Shown: positions 15,919 to 24,512, numbered from the stretch's first letter. The stretch is DNA of 64,000 nucleotides from KK5 sp034043675 (GCF_034043675.1 NZ_JAXCLA010000003.1:372001-436000), one strand, 5' to 3'. The notes: generated by a model not told the origin, from the sequence alone. Numbers and translations: made by a program.

Positions 15919-16350
15919 TCAGTCGCGGTCGTTGAAGGCCGTGATGTTCGCCACCTGAAAAACGCCCGCGAGCGATTGCAGCTCGCTGCGGTGCAGGGCC
16001 GCCAGCCGCTGCAGCGCCTGCTCGCCGGCCTTCGTGAGACTCACGAACACCTGCCGCCGGTCCTGCTCGTTCGGCGTGCGCGTCACCAGGCCCGCCGCCT
16101 CGCAGCGCGTCACCAGCGCGACGACGCCGTGCTGCTGCGTCTGCAGCCGCGCGGCCAGCTCGCCGATGGTGGCCTGTTCGCGTCCCGGATAGCCCTTCAG
16201 GTGCAGCAGCAGCTGGTACTGCTGCGGCGTCAGCCCCTCGGCCTGGGCGGCGTCCTCGCTGAAGCGCAGGAAGCGGCGCAGCTGGTGGCGGAACTCCGAC
16301 AGCGCCTCGAAATCGGCCTTGCTCAGCGGGGCTTGCTTGCTCTTCGTCAT
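15919..16350 (-). CDS. MarR family transcriptional regulator
   Basis: A 143-residue winged-helix repressor of standard size. L-T-P-Q-Q-Y-Q-L-L-L-H-L leads into the recognition helix region T-I-G-E-L-A-A-R-L-Q-T-Q-Q-H-G-V-V-A-L-V, and the wing is V-T-R-T-P-N-E-Q-D-R-R-Q-V-F-V-S-L-T, with the D-x-R-R motif typical of MarR. It diverges from a ClC channel gene 52 bp away, and the gap holds a perfect palindrome, so it very likely represses both itself and the channel. The inducing ligand is unknown. Confidence 0.93.
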   Translation of the reverse strand: MTKSKQAPLSKADFEALSEFRHQLRRFLRFSEDAAQAEGLTPQQYQLLLHLKGYPGREQATIGELAARLQTQQHGVVALVTRCEAAGLVTRTPNEQDRRQVFVSLTKAGEQALQRLAALHRSELQSLAGVFQVANITAFNDRD

Positions 16351-16374
16351 GGCGCCATTGTCGCCAGCTGAAAA

Positions 16375-16393
16375 TACATCACGTCATGATGTA
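16375..16393. promoter_or_regulatory. Candidate MarR operator
   Basis: Perfect inverted repeat TACATCA-N5-TGATGTA, AT-rich and centred in the 52-bp gap between the divergent marR (start 16350) and ClC (start 16403) genes. Its size suits a MarR dimer and it lies close enough to both starts to block both promoters. Confidence 0.75.
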
Positions 16394-16402
16394 ATCGAGG
16401 CC

Positions 16403-18127
16403 ATGCCTCTCCAGATCCAAGCCAATCGTGACTACGCCGTCGACCGACGCCTGCTGCTGACCGCGGGCCTGGCGGTGCCCATCGGCTTGCTGGGCACCGC
16501 CGCGGCCTGGCTGCTGCTGACCCTGATCCACTTCTTCACCAACCTGTTCTTCTTCCAGACCCTGTCGGTCGTGGACCGCTCGCCGGCCCTGAACACGCTG
16601 GGTGCCTGGGTCATCGCCGTGCCGGTGCTGGGCGGGCTGATCGTGGGCCTCATCGCGCGTTTCGGCTCCGAGAAGATCCGCGGCCACGGCATTCCGGAGG
16701 CGATCGAGGCGATCCTGTTCGGCCAGAGCCGCATGTCGGCCAAGGTGGCGGTGCTGAAGCCGCTGTCCTCGGGCCTGGTGATCGGCTCCGGCGGGCCCTT
16801 CGGTGCCGAGGGCCCGATCATCATGACCGGCGGCGCGCTCGGCTCGTTGCTGGCGCAGCGCTTCCATCTGTCCGCCTCGGAGCGCAAGACGCTGCTGGTG
16901 GCCGGTGCCACTGCGGGCATGACGGCCGTGTTCGGCACGCCGGTGGCGGCCGTGCTGCTGGCGGTGGAGCTGCTGCTGTTCGAGTTGCGGCCGCGCAGCC
17001 TGCTGCCGGTGGCCGTGGCCTGCGCAGTGGCCGGCTTCACGCGGCCTCTGCTGCTGGATGCGGGGCGGCTCTTCCCGCTGCACACGATGGACCTCGGCTG
17101 GCAGGCGCTGCCCGGCTGCGTGCTGGCCGGTGCGCTGGCGGGCTTGCTGTCGGCCGGGCTGTCGCGGGCGCTCTACGCGGTGGAGGACCTGTTCCACGAA
17201 CTGCCGCTGCACTGGATGTGGTGGCCGGCGCTGGGCGGGCTGGTCGTTGGCATCGGCGGCTGGCTGCAGCCGCGCGCCCTGGGCGTCGGCTACGACGTCA
17301 TCGGCGACCTGCTGAACCAGCGCCTGCTCGTCGAGGCGGCGCTGGCGCTGCTGGCCGTGAAGGCGCTGATCTGGGTCGTCGCGCTCGGTTCCGGCACCTC
17401 GGGCGGCGTGCTGGCGCCGCTGCTGATGATGGGCGCGGGCCTGGGCACCGTGCTGGCCGGCCTGCTGCCGGGTCAGGGCGTGTGGCCGCTGGTCTGCATG
17501 GCCGCCACCCTGGCCGGCGTGCTCGGCGCGCCGCTGACGGCCACCGTCTTCGCCTACGGCCTCACCGGCGACGGCGCCGCGCTGCTGCCGCTCCTGCTGG
17601 CCTGCACCGTCGCGCACGGCCTGTCGGCGCTGGTGATGCCGCGCTCGATCATGACCGAGCGCATCGCCCGCCGCGGTCGCCACGTGCACCGCGAGTACGG
17701 CGTCGATCCGCAGGAGCGGCTGCGTGTCGGCGAGGTGATGACGGCCGCGCCGCAGACCATCCCCGCCGACCGGCCGCTGGCCGAGGTGGCCGAACGCTGG
17801 TTCGGCGCCACGCAAAAGCACCGCGCCTACCCGGTCGTCGACGAGCGGGGCGGCTTCCTCGGCATGCTGGACCGCGAACGCCTGCTCACCGCTGCCGGCG
17901 CCGTGATCCCGCCGGACGCGGGCGAACTGGTACGCGAAGGCGAAACCGGCCTGACCTTGGCCTCCGAGACCTGCCGCGCCGCCGCCCGCCGCATGGCCGC
18001 CACCGGCCTGGAACGGCTACCGGTGGTCGAAGACCTGCAAACCCGCCGCCTCGTCGGCATCCTCAGCCGCAGCGACCTGCTGAAGGCGGTGCAGGCTCAG
18101 CATGCGGAGGAGAGCCTCTCGCCCTGA
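16403..18127 (+). CDS. ClC-type chloride channel/transporter with CBS pair
   Basis: A 574-residue membrane protein. The ClC selectivity segments are G-H-G-I-P-E-A (near 94-100), G-S-G-G-P-F-G-A-E-G-P (128-138) with the gating glutamate E136, and G-S-G-T-S-G-G-V-L-A-P. The gating glutamate suggests Cl-/H+ exchange or fluoride-insensitive chloride gating; which one cannot be read. About ten hydrophobic helices are followed, from roughly residue 440, by two CBS repeats (V-M-T-A-A-P-Q-T-I-P... and a second ending G-I-L-S-R-S-D-L-L) that usually bind nucleotides and regulate the pore. ATG 16403 sits just after the MarR palindrome, making repression direct. Confidence 0.92.
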   Translation: MPLQIQANRDYAVDRRLLLTAGLAVPIGLLGTAAAWLLLTLIHFFTNLFFFQTLSVVDRSPALNTLGAWVIAVPVLGGLIVGLIARFGSEKIRGHGIPEAIEAILFGQSRMSAKVAVLKPLSSGLVIGSGGPFGAEGPIIMTGGALGSLLAQRFHLSASERKTLLVAGATAGMTAVFGTPVAAVLLAVELLLFELRPRSLLPVAVACAVAGFTRPLLLDAGRLFPLHTMDLGWQALPGCVLAGALAGLLSAGLSRALYAVEDLFHELPLHWMWWPALGGLVVGIGGWLQPRALGVGYDVIGDLLNQRLLVEAALALLAVKALIWVVALGSGTSGGVLAPLLMMGAGLGTVLAGLLPGQGVWPLVCMAATLAGVLGAPLTATVFAYGLTGDGAALLPLLLACTVAHGLSALVMPRSIMTERIARRGRHVHREYGVDPQERLRVGEVMTAAPQTIPADRPLAEVAERWFGATQKHRAYPVVDERGGFLGMLDRERLLTAAGAVIPPDAGELVREGETGLTLASETCRAAARRMAATGLERLPVVEDLQTRRLVGILSRSDLLKAVQAQHAEESLSP

Positions 18128-18133
18128 CCGACC

Positions 18134-19078
18134 TTAGCGATGCCGCCCCACCGGCACCGGCGGATTGAGCACCTTCTGGATGTGCTCCGACCAGGCGCGG
18201 GCGATCTTGAAGCTGCCGCTGTGGTTCAGGTGGATCTCGTTGTGCCAGTCGCCGCTGCTGCCGCTGGAGCCGGGGGCGGCGGGGGCCAGCGGGACGGAGG
18301 TCGAGTCGAACACGTGCAGGCCGGGGAACTGCTGGGTGTCGGCGGCCATGCTCTTTAGCAGCTGCGCCAGGTGGAAGACCATCAGCCGGCTGATCGCGGC
18401 CCAGTCGGCGCCGGGCAGGGCGTAGGCCTTCAGCGCCGGGTACAGCCAGGGGCCGCGGGCGCCGAGCTCCAGGTCCTCGGAGCCGGCCGGGCGCGGCATC
18501 GGCACGGCGTAGCAGTGCATGAAGACCGGCTTGCCGGCGGAGGGGCCCTGGTCGCGCAAGGTCAGCAGGTGGCGGACGTTGGTGCGCAGATATTCGGCAT
18601 AGGTGGCCCAGCCCGGCTCGGAGAAGTAGCGGGCGACGCCGGCCGAGGGCGGGCCCCACTCGGTCTGGCGGCGCAGCAGGCGCAGGTGCAGCGGCACCTC
18701 GTTGCCGGCGCCGTCGTGGGCTGGCGTCTTGGCGGCGTCGATCAGGTCGTTGCCGCCGACCGACAGCAAGATGCCGCTCCAGACGGGGGAGTCCGGCGCG
18801 CTCAGCAGGCGCACGAAATCGGGGGCGGACTCGAGGTCCACCATGTGGGCCAGTGCATCGCCGGTGCCGGCGCAGTTGACCGCGCAGGCGGGGTCGGGGA
18901 AGACCAGCTCCTGCAGCAGGTTGGCATGGGCGTCCAGCTTGGACTTGGCGTTCGAGAACCAGGAATCGCCCTGTGCCAGCAGGCGCCAGCGGTAGGCGCC
19001 CAGGTCGGGCGCGCGGCTGGAGGAGCCCAGGTCTCCCGGGGTGAAGCAGGCCAAGTGATCCAAGAGAGACGCTCCCAT
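18134..19078 (-). CDS. SGNH/GDSL-type esterase or lipase
   Basis: A 314-residue hydrolase. Block I is L-A-Q-G-D-S-W-F-S with the nucleophile Ser, block III is S-V-G-G-N-D-L, and block V is D-W-H-N-E-I-H-L-N-H with the catalytic Asp/His pair. This is the SGNH fold with W after the GDS, a variant seen in a bacterial subgroup. I see no signal peptide, so it is cytoplasmic or exported by another route. It converges on the ClC gene with a 6-bp gap. The substrate is unknown. Confidence 0.85.
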   Translation of the reverse strand: MGASLLDHLACFTPGDLGSSSRAPDLGAYRWRLLAQGDSWFSNAKSKLDAHANLLQELVFPDPACAVNCAGTGDALAHMVDLESAPDFVRLLSAPDSPVWSGILLSVGGNDLIDAAKTPAHDGAGNEVPLHLRLLRRQTEWGPPSAGVARYFSEPGWATYAEYLRTNVRHLLTLRDQGPSAGKPVFMHCYAVPMPRPAGSEDLELGARGPWLYPALKAYALPGADWAAISRLMVFHLAQLLKSMAADTQQFPGLHVFDSTSVPLAPAAPGSSGSSGDWHNEIHLNHSGSFKIARAWSEHIQKVLNPPVPVGRHR

Positions 19079-19295
19079 TCAGTTGACGAACGAACGACCG
19101 GCTGCGTTGGCCTGCGTGCTATAACCCCGCGGCCCGCGCCCTGCCTTATAGCCGAAAGCGGCCTCTGCAGTGTGCGTGCTTCCGGTTTATGCCCGACATG
19201 TTGCGGACGGCCAACCCGGGCCGGCAATCCTTCTCAGCCATCCTTCTGTCACTGCCGCCGCAGGCAGGCCGCGTGCCTGCCCGGCTCTTCGCCCG

Positions 19296-20204
19296 ATGCC
19301 CGTTCTCGCCCTGATGTTCAACGCCCTGGTCTGGGGCCTGTCGTGGTGGCCGTTCCGCCAGTTCCAGGCCGCCGGCCTGCATCCGTTGTGGACCACGGTG
19401 GCGCTGTACCTGCTGTCGCTGGCGGTCATCGTCTTCAGCAATCCGAAGGCCTGGGGCGAGTTCCTGCGCACGCCCTCGCTGTGGGTCATCATGGCCGCGG
19501 CCGGCTGCACCAACACCGCGTTCAACTGGGGCGTGGCCGTCGGCGACGTGGTGCGCGTCGTGCTGCTGTTCTACGTGGCGCCGCTGTGGACGGTGCTGCT
19601 CGCGCGCCTGGTGCTCAAGGAGCGCATGACGCCGCTGGCCGCGCTGCGGATGGTGCTGGCGCTGGGCGGCGCGGCCTGCGTGCTGATGCCGGAGGAGGGC
19701 GGTTTCCCGCTGCCGTCCAGCCTGCCGGACTGGCTGGGCCTGGCGGGAGGCTTCTGCTTCGCGCTGAACAACGTGATGCTGCGCCGCGAGGCGGCCCGCG
19801 GCGCCCATGCGCGGGCGCTGGCGATGTTCCTGGGCGGTGTCGTCGTGGCCGGTGCCGCGGCCTGCGGCATGGCCAGTGAGGCGGCCGGCGCGTTGATCGG
19901 CTGGCCCACGCTGCCGGGCGCCGTGTGGCTCCTGCCGCTGGGCGCCATGGCGCTGCTGTTCCTGGCCTCCAACCTGTGCCTGCAGTACGGCGCGGCGCGT
20001 TTGCCGGCCAACGTCTCGTCCATCGTGATGCTGACCGAGGTGCCGGCGGCGGCGCTGTCGGCCGTCTGGCTGGGCGGGGGCGTGCTCGATACCAAGACCG
20101 CCGTCGGCGGTGCCTGCATCCTCGCCGCGGCCCTGCTCGCCGCAGCGGAGCGCAGGACAACGGCTACCATCGCCGCACCCGAACAACAGGAGGCAAGGGC
20201 ATGA
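19296..20204 (+). CDS. DMT superfamily (EamA) transporter
   Basis: A roughly 302-residue protein with ten predicted helices and two EamA repeats; key stretches are M-F-N-A-L-V-W-G-L-S-W-W-P-F near the start and A-P-L-W-T-V-L-L-A-R-L-V-L-K-E-R at the end of the first half. It probably exports a small metabolite. ATG 19296 is used because the 42 upstream codons lack a membrane pattern. Its stop overlaps the glutathione peroxidase start (ATGA, 20201-20204). The 217 bp before it, back to the SGNH gene, hold a TGCTATAAC element near 19118 but no clear -35. Confidence 0.88.
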   Translation: MPVLALMFNALVWGLSWWPFRQFQAAGLHPLWTTVALYLLSLAVIVFSNPKAWGEFLRTPSLWVIMAAAGCTNTAFNWGVAVGDVVRVVLLFYVAPLWTVLLARLVLKERMTPLAALRMVLALGGAACVLMPEEGGFPLPSSLPDWLGLAGGFCFALNNVMLRREAARGAHARALAMFLGGVVVAGAAACGMASEAAGALIGWPTLPGAVWLLPLGAMALLFLASNLCLQYGAARLPANVSSIVMLTEVPAAALSAVWLGGGVLDTKTAVGGACILAAALLAAAERRTTATIAAPEQQEARA

Positions 20205-20701
20205 CCAGCAGCGTGTACGACTTCCAGGCCCTCTCGATCACCGGCCAGCCGGCCGACCTGGCCAGCCAGCGCGGCAAGGTGATGCTGATCGTCAACACCG
20301 CCAGCGCCTGCGGCTTCACCCCGCAATTCGCCGGGCTGGAGGAACTGTGGAAGGACTACGCCGACAAGGGCCTGGTCGTGATCGGCTTCCCCAGCAACGA
20401 GTTCGGCGGCCAGGATCCGGGCAGCAACGACGAGATCGCCTCCTTCTGCCAGCTGAACTACGGCGTCAGCTTCCCGATGATGGAGAAGATCAAGGTCAAC
20501 GGCGCCAACGCCCATCCGCTCTACAAGTGGCTCAAGGGCGAGAAGCCCGGCATCCTCGGCACCGAGGCGATCAAGTGGAACTTCACCAAGTTCCTGGTCG
20601 GCCGCGACGGCCAGGTGCTCAAGCGCTACGCCCCGAACGACGCGCCGAAGAACATCCGCGCGGACATCGAAAAGGCGCTCAGCGCCGCGGCGCCGGCCTG
20701 A
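20201..20701 (+). CDS. Glutathione peroxidase family protein (thiol peroxidase)
   Basis: A 166-residue thioredoxin-fold peroxidase. The peroxidatic Cys is in N-T-A-S-A-C-G-F-T-P-Q; the conserved G-F-P-S-N-E-F-G-G-Q and the K-W-N-F-T-K-F-L-V motif with catalytic Trp and Asn follow. It uses Cys, not selenocysteine, and so probably reduces hydroperoxides with thioredoxin or glutathione. The cytoplasm is its likely site. It is coupled to the DMT gene, and its 3' end overlaps the convergent Crp/Fnr gene by 23 bp. Confidence 0.94.
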   Translation: MTSSVYDFQALSITGQPADLASQRGKVMLIVNTASACGFTPQFAGLEELWKDYADKGLVVIGFPSNEFGGQDPGSNDEIASFCQLNYGVSFPMMEKIKVNGANAHPLYKWLKGEKPGILGTEAIKWNFTKFLVGRDGQVLKRYAPNDAPKNIRADIEKALSAAAPA

Positions 20702-21353
20702 TCCACAGCCGCCCGTAGCTGCTGCGCAGCCGGCCCTCGGCCACCGCCTGGCGCAGCAGCTGGTTGACCGTCTGCCGCGACAGGTTCGCCAGCGCCGCCA
20801 GCTCGGCCTGGGTCGCGGCCACCGGCTGCCAGCCCTCGGCATCGGGGTCGCCGGCCGCACGGCGATGGGCCAACTGCCCCAGCGCCAGGCTGAATCGCTC
20901 CGCCGCGCTGCGATGGCGAGCCGCTTCCAGCAGCCGCATCGTGCTGTCAAAGCGCAGCGCGAACTCGCGCATCAGCGCGCGGGCGAAGCCGGGCAGCTCG
21001 TCCATCAGCAGGCGATAGGCCGGCTCGCCGATCGCCAGCACCTGGCTGGGCGCCCTCGCCAGCGCTTCGTAGCTCGAAGGCTGGCCGGTGACGAAGGCCG
21101 CCAAGCCGAAGATGCGCGGCGGGGACACGTGGTCGAGCGAAGAAACCTGGCCGTCGTGCCCGATGAAACGGGTCTCGATTTCGCCGGCCACCACCGCGTA
21201 GACGGCCGCCGTCGGCTGCCCCTGCGCGAACAGCGTGCGGCCGCGCGCCAGGCGCCGCAGAGGCACCAGCGATGCGGCGCGTTGCAACAGCGCATCGCTC
21301 GGCTGCAGCTCGGGAAAGTTCGCGGCCAGCATCGCCCGCAGCGGCTCGGTCAT
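20679..21353 (-). CDS. Crp/Fnr family transcriptional regulator
   Basis: A 224-residue regulator. Residues about 25-140 form the cNMP-type beta-roll (G-R-T-L-F-A-Q-G-Q-P... and V-V-A-G-E-I-E-T-R-F-I-G), and the C-terminus is a winged helix with A-A-T-Q-A-E-L-A-A-L-A-N-L-S-R-Q-T-V-N-Q-L-L-R. In the recognition helix the usual S-R-E-T-V-x-R is S-R-Q-T-V-N-Q, so two base-contacting residues differ from CRP. There are no FNR iron-sulphur cysteines in the N-terminus. It diverges from the DUF2332 gene with a CRP-geometry palindrome between them. The effector is unknown. Confidence 0.92.
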   Translation of the reverse strand: MTEPLRAMLAANFPELQPSDALLQRAASLVPLRRLARGRTLFAQGQPTAAVYAVVAGEIETRFIGHDGQVSSLDHVSPPRIFGLAAFVTGQPSSYEALARAPSQVLAIGEPAYRLLMDELPGFARALMREFALRFDSTMRLLEAARHRSAAERFSLALGQLAHRRAAGDPDAEGWQPVAATQAELAALANLSRQTVNQLLRQAVAEGRLRSSYGRLWIRPAPRR

Positions 21354-21366
21354 CGGTGGTCCTCAA

Positions 21367-21386
21367 ATGTCGGATGCTCGACATTC
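21367..21386. promoter_or_regulatory. Candidate Crp/Fnr-family operator
   Basis: Perfect inverted repeat AATGTCG-N6-CGACATT. The inner core TGTCG-N6-CGACA has the same half-site spacing as the CRP consensus TGTGA-N6-TCACA. It lies 14 bp before the regulator start and 31 bp before the DUF2332 start, so it could control both. Confidence 0.75.
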
Positions 21387-21417
21387 TGGCGGTACGAAGC
21401 GGCTTAGGCTTGCAGCC

Positions 21418-22476
21418 ATGAACGACATCGCCTCCGCCTTCCGCCGCTTCGCCGACATCGACGGTACCCAGGATCCGCTCTACGTCGCGATTTGCCGCAC
21501 GGTAGCGGACTCGCCGGCGCTGTTGGCGCTGATGGACGAGGCGCCGCCGACGCAGCGCAAGCCCAATCTGCTGCTGGCCGCACTGCACGATCGGGTGCTG
21601 GCCGGCGCCGACCATCCGCTGCGCGACTACTACCCGAGCGCCGGCGGCACGCGGATGCCCGATGCGGAGCTGCCCGCGCTGCTGGCCGATTTCGCCGCCG
21701 TGGAGAGCGCGGTGCTCGTCGAACACCTGCGCCACGGCAGCACGCAGACCAACGAGACCGGCCGCTGCGCCGTGCTGTGGCTGGCGCTGCAGCAGATTGC
21801 TCGCATCGGCGGTAGGCAAGACCTGGCCCTGCTGGACTTCGGTTGCAGTGCGGGGCTGAACCTGGCCGTCGACCAGTACCGTTATGACTACGGCAGCTTC
21901 CAGTGCGGCGCGGCCGGCGCGCCGGTGGCGATCGCCTGCCGCTGGCTCGGCGATGCGCCGCCGCCGGCCGAAGGGGACTGGCGCCTCGCGGCGCGGCGCG
22001 GCATCGATCCCGCGCCGATCGATGTGAACGATGAGGCCGCCGTCCGCTGGCTGCGCGCCTGCCTGTGGCCGCACGACCGCGAACGCGCCGCCCGGCTGGA
22101 TGCCGCCGTGGCGCTGGCCCGCCGCGGGCATTTCGACGTCCGCCGCGCCGACGACTGCATCGCGCAGATCGAACCCTGGCTCGACAGCCTGCCGCCGGGC
22201 GTGCAGCCGGTACTGTTCAACAGCTGGGTGCTGTACTACTTCGACGCCGCATCGCTGGTACGGCTGCGCGCCGTTGTCGGGCGGCTGGCGCGGGAGCGGG
22301 GCCTGGTTTGGCTCGGCGCCGAAGGGCCCGGCGTGCGTCCGTCAGGCCTCGCGTTGCCGCCGCTGGCACCTGGGGCCGAGGCGTCGACACTGTGGACGCT
22401 GGAGATGCAGGACCGCGAACCGACGGCGCTGGCCTGGTCGCACCCGCACGGGCGCTGGGTGCAGTGGGTGGCGTGA
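21418..22476 (+). CDS. DUF2332 family protein
   Basis: A 352-residue cytoplasmic protein. Its centre has a methyltransferase-like first motif, A-L-L-D-F-G-C-S-A-G-L-N-L, followed by W-L-G-D and a late V-L-F-N-S-W-V-L-Y-Y-F segment, consistent with the DUF2332 family, which looks like a Rossmann-type SAM-dependent fold. No substrate is known. It is divergent from the Crp/Fnr gene and likely to be its main target. The stop is 4 bp from the convergent BON-domain gene. Confidence 0.82.
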   Translation: MNDIASAFRRFADIDGTQDPLYVAICRTVADSPALLALMDEAPPTQRKPNLLLAALHDRVLAGADHPLRDYYPSAGGTRMPDAELPALLADFAAVESAVLVEHLRHGSTQTNETGRCAVLWLALQQIARIGGRQDLALLDFGCSAGLNLAVDQYRYDYGSFQCGAAGAPVAIACRWLGDAPPPAEGDWRLAARRGIDPAPIDVNDEAAVRWLRACLWPHDRERAARLDAAVALARRGHFDVRRADDCIAQIEPWLDSLPPGVQPVLFNSWVLYYFDAASLVRLRAVVGRLARERGLVWLGAEGPGVRPSGLALPPLAPGAEASTLWTLEMQDREPTALAWSHPHGRWVQWVA

Positions 22477-22480
22477 GGCC

Positions 22481-22957
22481 TCAGTTGGCGGACGGCGGCC
22501 GCACCGTCAGCTGATTCACCACCGCTTCCACGTCGTCCAGCCCCTTCACCAGCCGCTCCAGCTCTACCGCCTCGGTAGCCGTCGACACACAACCCCGCAG
22601 CGTCACCCAGCGCCGCTGGCCCAGTGCCCAGAAGCGCGTTGTCTTCGCGAAGCGGCCATCCGCGTCGACGGCGATCTTCACGCGCGGAATGATCTCGCGG
22701 TCGTACAGATAGGCGTTGGGCAGGCGGCAACGGCCGTCGCGGTAGCAGCTGCCGCCGCGCTCGCTGCGGCCGTGCGCCTCGGCGCGCATCTCGGCCTCGG
22801 TGATCTCGGGGCCGGGTGGGGTGGGGCAGGCGGGCAGGCCATCGGTGATCTGCTGGAAGGGGTCGTTGAAGTAGTTCTGCCGGGCCGGTGGATCTTCTGC
22901 CAGGGCCAGGACCGGCGCCGCCAGCAGCGCCGCGACGGTGAACTCAAGCAGACGCAT
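22481..22957 (-). CDS. Secreted BON-domain protein
   Basis: A 158-residue protein with a signal peptide (residues 1-20, ending A-L-A-E). After a Pro-rich linker come a cysteine-containing segment (G-G-S-C-Y-R-D-G-R-C-R-L-P-N) and a BON domain at about 85-150: V-K-I-A-V-D-A-D-G-R, W-V-T-L-R-G-C-V-S-T and L-V-K-G-L-D-D-V-E-A-V-V-N-Q-L. BON domains are thought to bind lipid or periplasmic partners. Its start overlaps the end of the DUF2277 gene by 14 bp. Confidence 0.82.
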   Translation of the reverse strand: MRLLEFTVAALLAAPVLALAEDPPARQNYFNDPFQQITDGLPACPTPPGPEITEAEMRAEAHGRSERGGSCYRDGRCRLPNAYLYDREIIPRVKIAVDADGRFAKTTRFWALGQRRWVTLRGCVSTATEAVELERLVKGLDDVEAVVNQLTVRPPSAN

Positions 22958-23231
22958 CGCCGCGCGTCCCGAAGCGCTCGGCCGAGCGGGCGCGTGCCTT
23001 CGCTGCCTCGATCTCCCGATCGCGCGGCTCCGCCGTGGTCACCAATTCAGCGATCAGCGTGCGCGCCGAAGCCGCGATCTCGGCCACCGCGCGGTCGAAA
23101 GCGGCCTCGTTGGCCTTGGACGGCAGGTTGAACCCGCTCAGCTTGCGCACGAACTGCAGCGCGGCGTCGCGGATCTCCAGCTCGGTGGCCGGCGGCTCGA
23201 AGTTGAAGAGCGTCCGAATGTTCCTGCACAT
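22944..23231 (-). CDS. DUF2277 family protein
   Basis: A 95-residue protein starting M-C-R-N-I-R-T-L-F-N-F-E-P-P-A-T and continuing with F-V-R-K-L-S-G-F-N-L-P-S-K-A-N-E-A-A-F, which matches DUF2277. It is helical and highly charged with no membrane segment. The frame runs open for more than 900 further codons upstream as an antisense shadow of tyrB and dadA, so the ATG at 23231 is the only sensible start. It is divergent from the aminotransferase 30 bp away. The family has no known function. Confidence 0.88.
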   Translation of the reverse strand: MCRNIRTLFNFEPPATELEIRDAALQFVRKLSGFNLPSKANEAAFDRAVAEIAASARTLIAELVTTAEPRDREIEAAKARARSAERFGTRGDASA

Positions 23232-23261
23232 AATTGCGATTCCCCGTTTGGAGTTCCCGCC

Positions 23262-24452
23262 ATGTTTGCACACGTCGACGCCTACGCAGGCGACCCCATC
23301 CTGAGCCTCAACGAAGCCTTCGGCAAGGATCCGCGGCCGGGCAAGATCAATCTGTCGATCGGCATCTATTTCGACAACGAGGGCCGCATCCCGATGCTGG
23401 ACTCGGTGCGCAAGGCGGAGCTGGCGGTGGTGGCCGACGCGGGTGCGCGGCCCTACCTGCCGATGGAGGGCGCGGCCAACTTTCGCAGCGCCGTGCAGGC
23501 CCTGCTGTTCGGCAAGGACCACGCGGCGCAGGACCGCACGGTGACGATCCAGAGCGTGGGTTCCAGCGGCGGGCTGAAGGTCGGCGCGGACTTCATCAAG
23601 CGCTACTTCCCCGACAGCGCGATCTACGTCAGCGATCCGACCTGGGACAACCACAAGGCCGTCTTCGAGGGCTCCGGCATCGAGGTGCGGACCTACCCGT
23701 ACTACGACCCGGCCACCGGCGGCGTGCGCTTCGCCGAGATGCTGGATGCCATCGCCAAGCTGCCGGCCAAGAGCGTCGTGCTGCTGCACGCCTGCTGCCA
23801 CAACCCGACAGGCGTCGACCTGACCCGCGCGCAGTGGGAGCAGCTGATTCCGGTGCTGAAGGCCAAGGAACTGATTCCCTTCCTGGACCTGGCCTATCAG
23901 GGCTACGGCGACGGCATCGAGGAAGACGCCTTCGCCGTCCGTGCGATGGCCGCGTCCGGCCTGTCCTTCTTTGTCGCCAACAGCTTCTCCAAGAGCATGA
24001 GCCTGTACGGCGAACGCTGCGGTGCGCTGAGCGTCGTCTGCCCGGATGCCGCGCAGGCCGCCAACGTGTTGGGCCAGCTGAAGTTCACGATCCGCCGCAA
24101 CTACTCGAACCCGCCGCTGCACGGCGGCCAGCTGGTCGCCAAGGTGCTGAGCGACCCGGCGCTGCGCGCCCAGTGGGAAGGCGAAGTGACGGCGATGCGC
24201 AGCCGCATCCAGCAGATGCGCAAGAGCCTGCACGAGGTGCTGGCGGCCAAGCTGCCCGGCCGCAACTTCGACTATTTCCTGACCCAGCGCGGCATGTTCA
24301 GCTACACCGGCCTCAGCGCCGCGCAGGTGGACCGCCTGAAGGACGAGTTCGCCGTCTACCTGGTGCGCTCGGGCCGCATGTGCGTGGCCGGGCTGAACAC
24401 CCACAACGTCGAGGCCACCGCCAAGGCAATGGCGGCCGTCCTCAACGCCTGA
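23262..24452 (+). CDS. tyrB: Aromatic amino-acid aminotransferase (class I)
   Basis: A 396-residue PLP enzyme of the AspC/TyrB family that transaminates aromatic amino acids, aspartate and their keto acids. Landmarks are N-L-S-I-G-I-Y-F-D near residue 30, H-A-C-C-H-N-P-T-G-V-D, D-L-A-Y-Q-G-Y-G, the PLP lysine K244 in N-S-F-S-K-S-M-S-L-Y-G-E-R, and R-G-M-F-S-Y-T-G. A GGAG precedes the ATG at 23262. Substrate preference between Asp and aromatics cannot be settled by eye. Confidence 0.92.
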   Translation: MFAHVDAYAGDPILSLNEAFGKDPRPGKINLSIGIYFDNEGRIPMLDSVRKAELAVVADAGARPYLPMEGAANFRSAVQALLFGKDHAAQDRTVTIQSVGSSGGLKVGADFIKRYFPDSAIYVSDPTWDNHKAVFEGSGIEVRTYPYYDPATGGVRFAEMLDAIAKLPAKSVVLLHACCHNPTGVDLTRAQWEQLIPVLKAKELIPFLDLAYQGYGDGIEEDAFAVRAMAASGLSFFVANSFSKSMSLYGERCGALSVVCPDAAQAANVLGQLKFTIRRNYSNPPLHGGQLVAKVLSDPALRAQWEGEVTAMRSRIQQMRKSLHEVLAAKLPGRNFDYFLTQRGMFSYTGLSAAQVDRLKDEFAVYLVRSGRMCVAGLNTHNVEATAKAMAAVLNA

Positions 24453-24469
24453 CCCCCGGGGTCTCCGGG

Positions 24470-24512
24470 CTGCCGAATCGGGTCCCTCGGGAGAGGGACA
24501 CACATTCGGCAG
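24470..24512 (+). terminator. Nested hairpin after tyrB
   Basis: An outer nine-pair stem CTGCCGAAT/ATTCGGCAG encloses an inner seven-pair stem GTCCCTC/GAGGGAC with a four-base loop. It begins 18 bp after the tyrB stop and lacks a T-run. It may be a terminator or a structured leader for the dadA operon, which starts 90 bp later. Confidence 0.45.

Noticed and set aside
20201..20701. Selenocysteine in the glutathione peroxidase
   Set aside because: The active site codon encodes Cys; no in-frame TGA is present.
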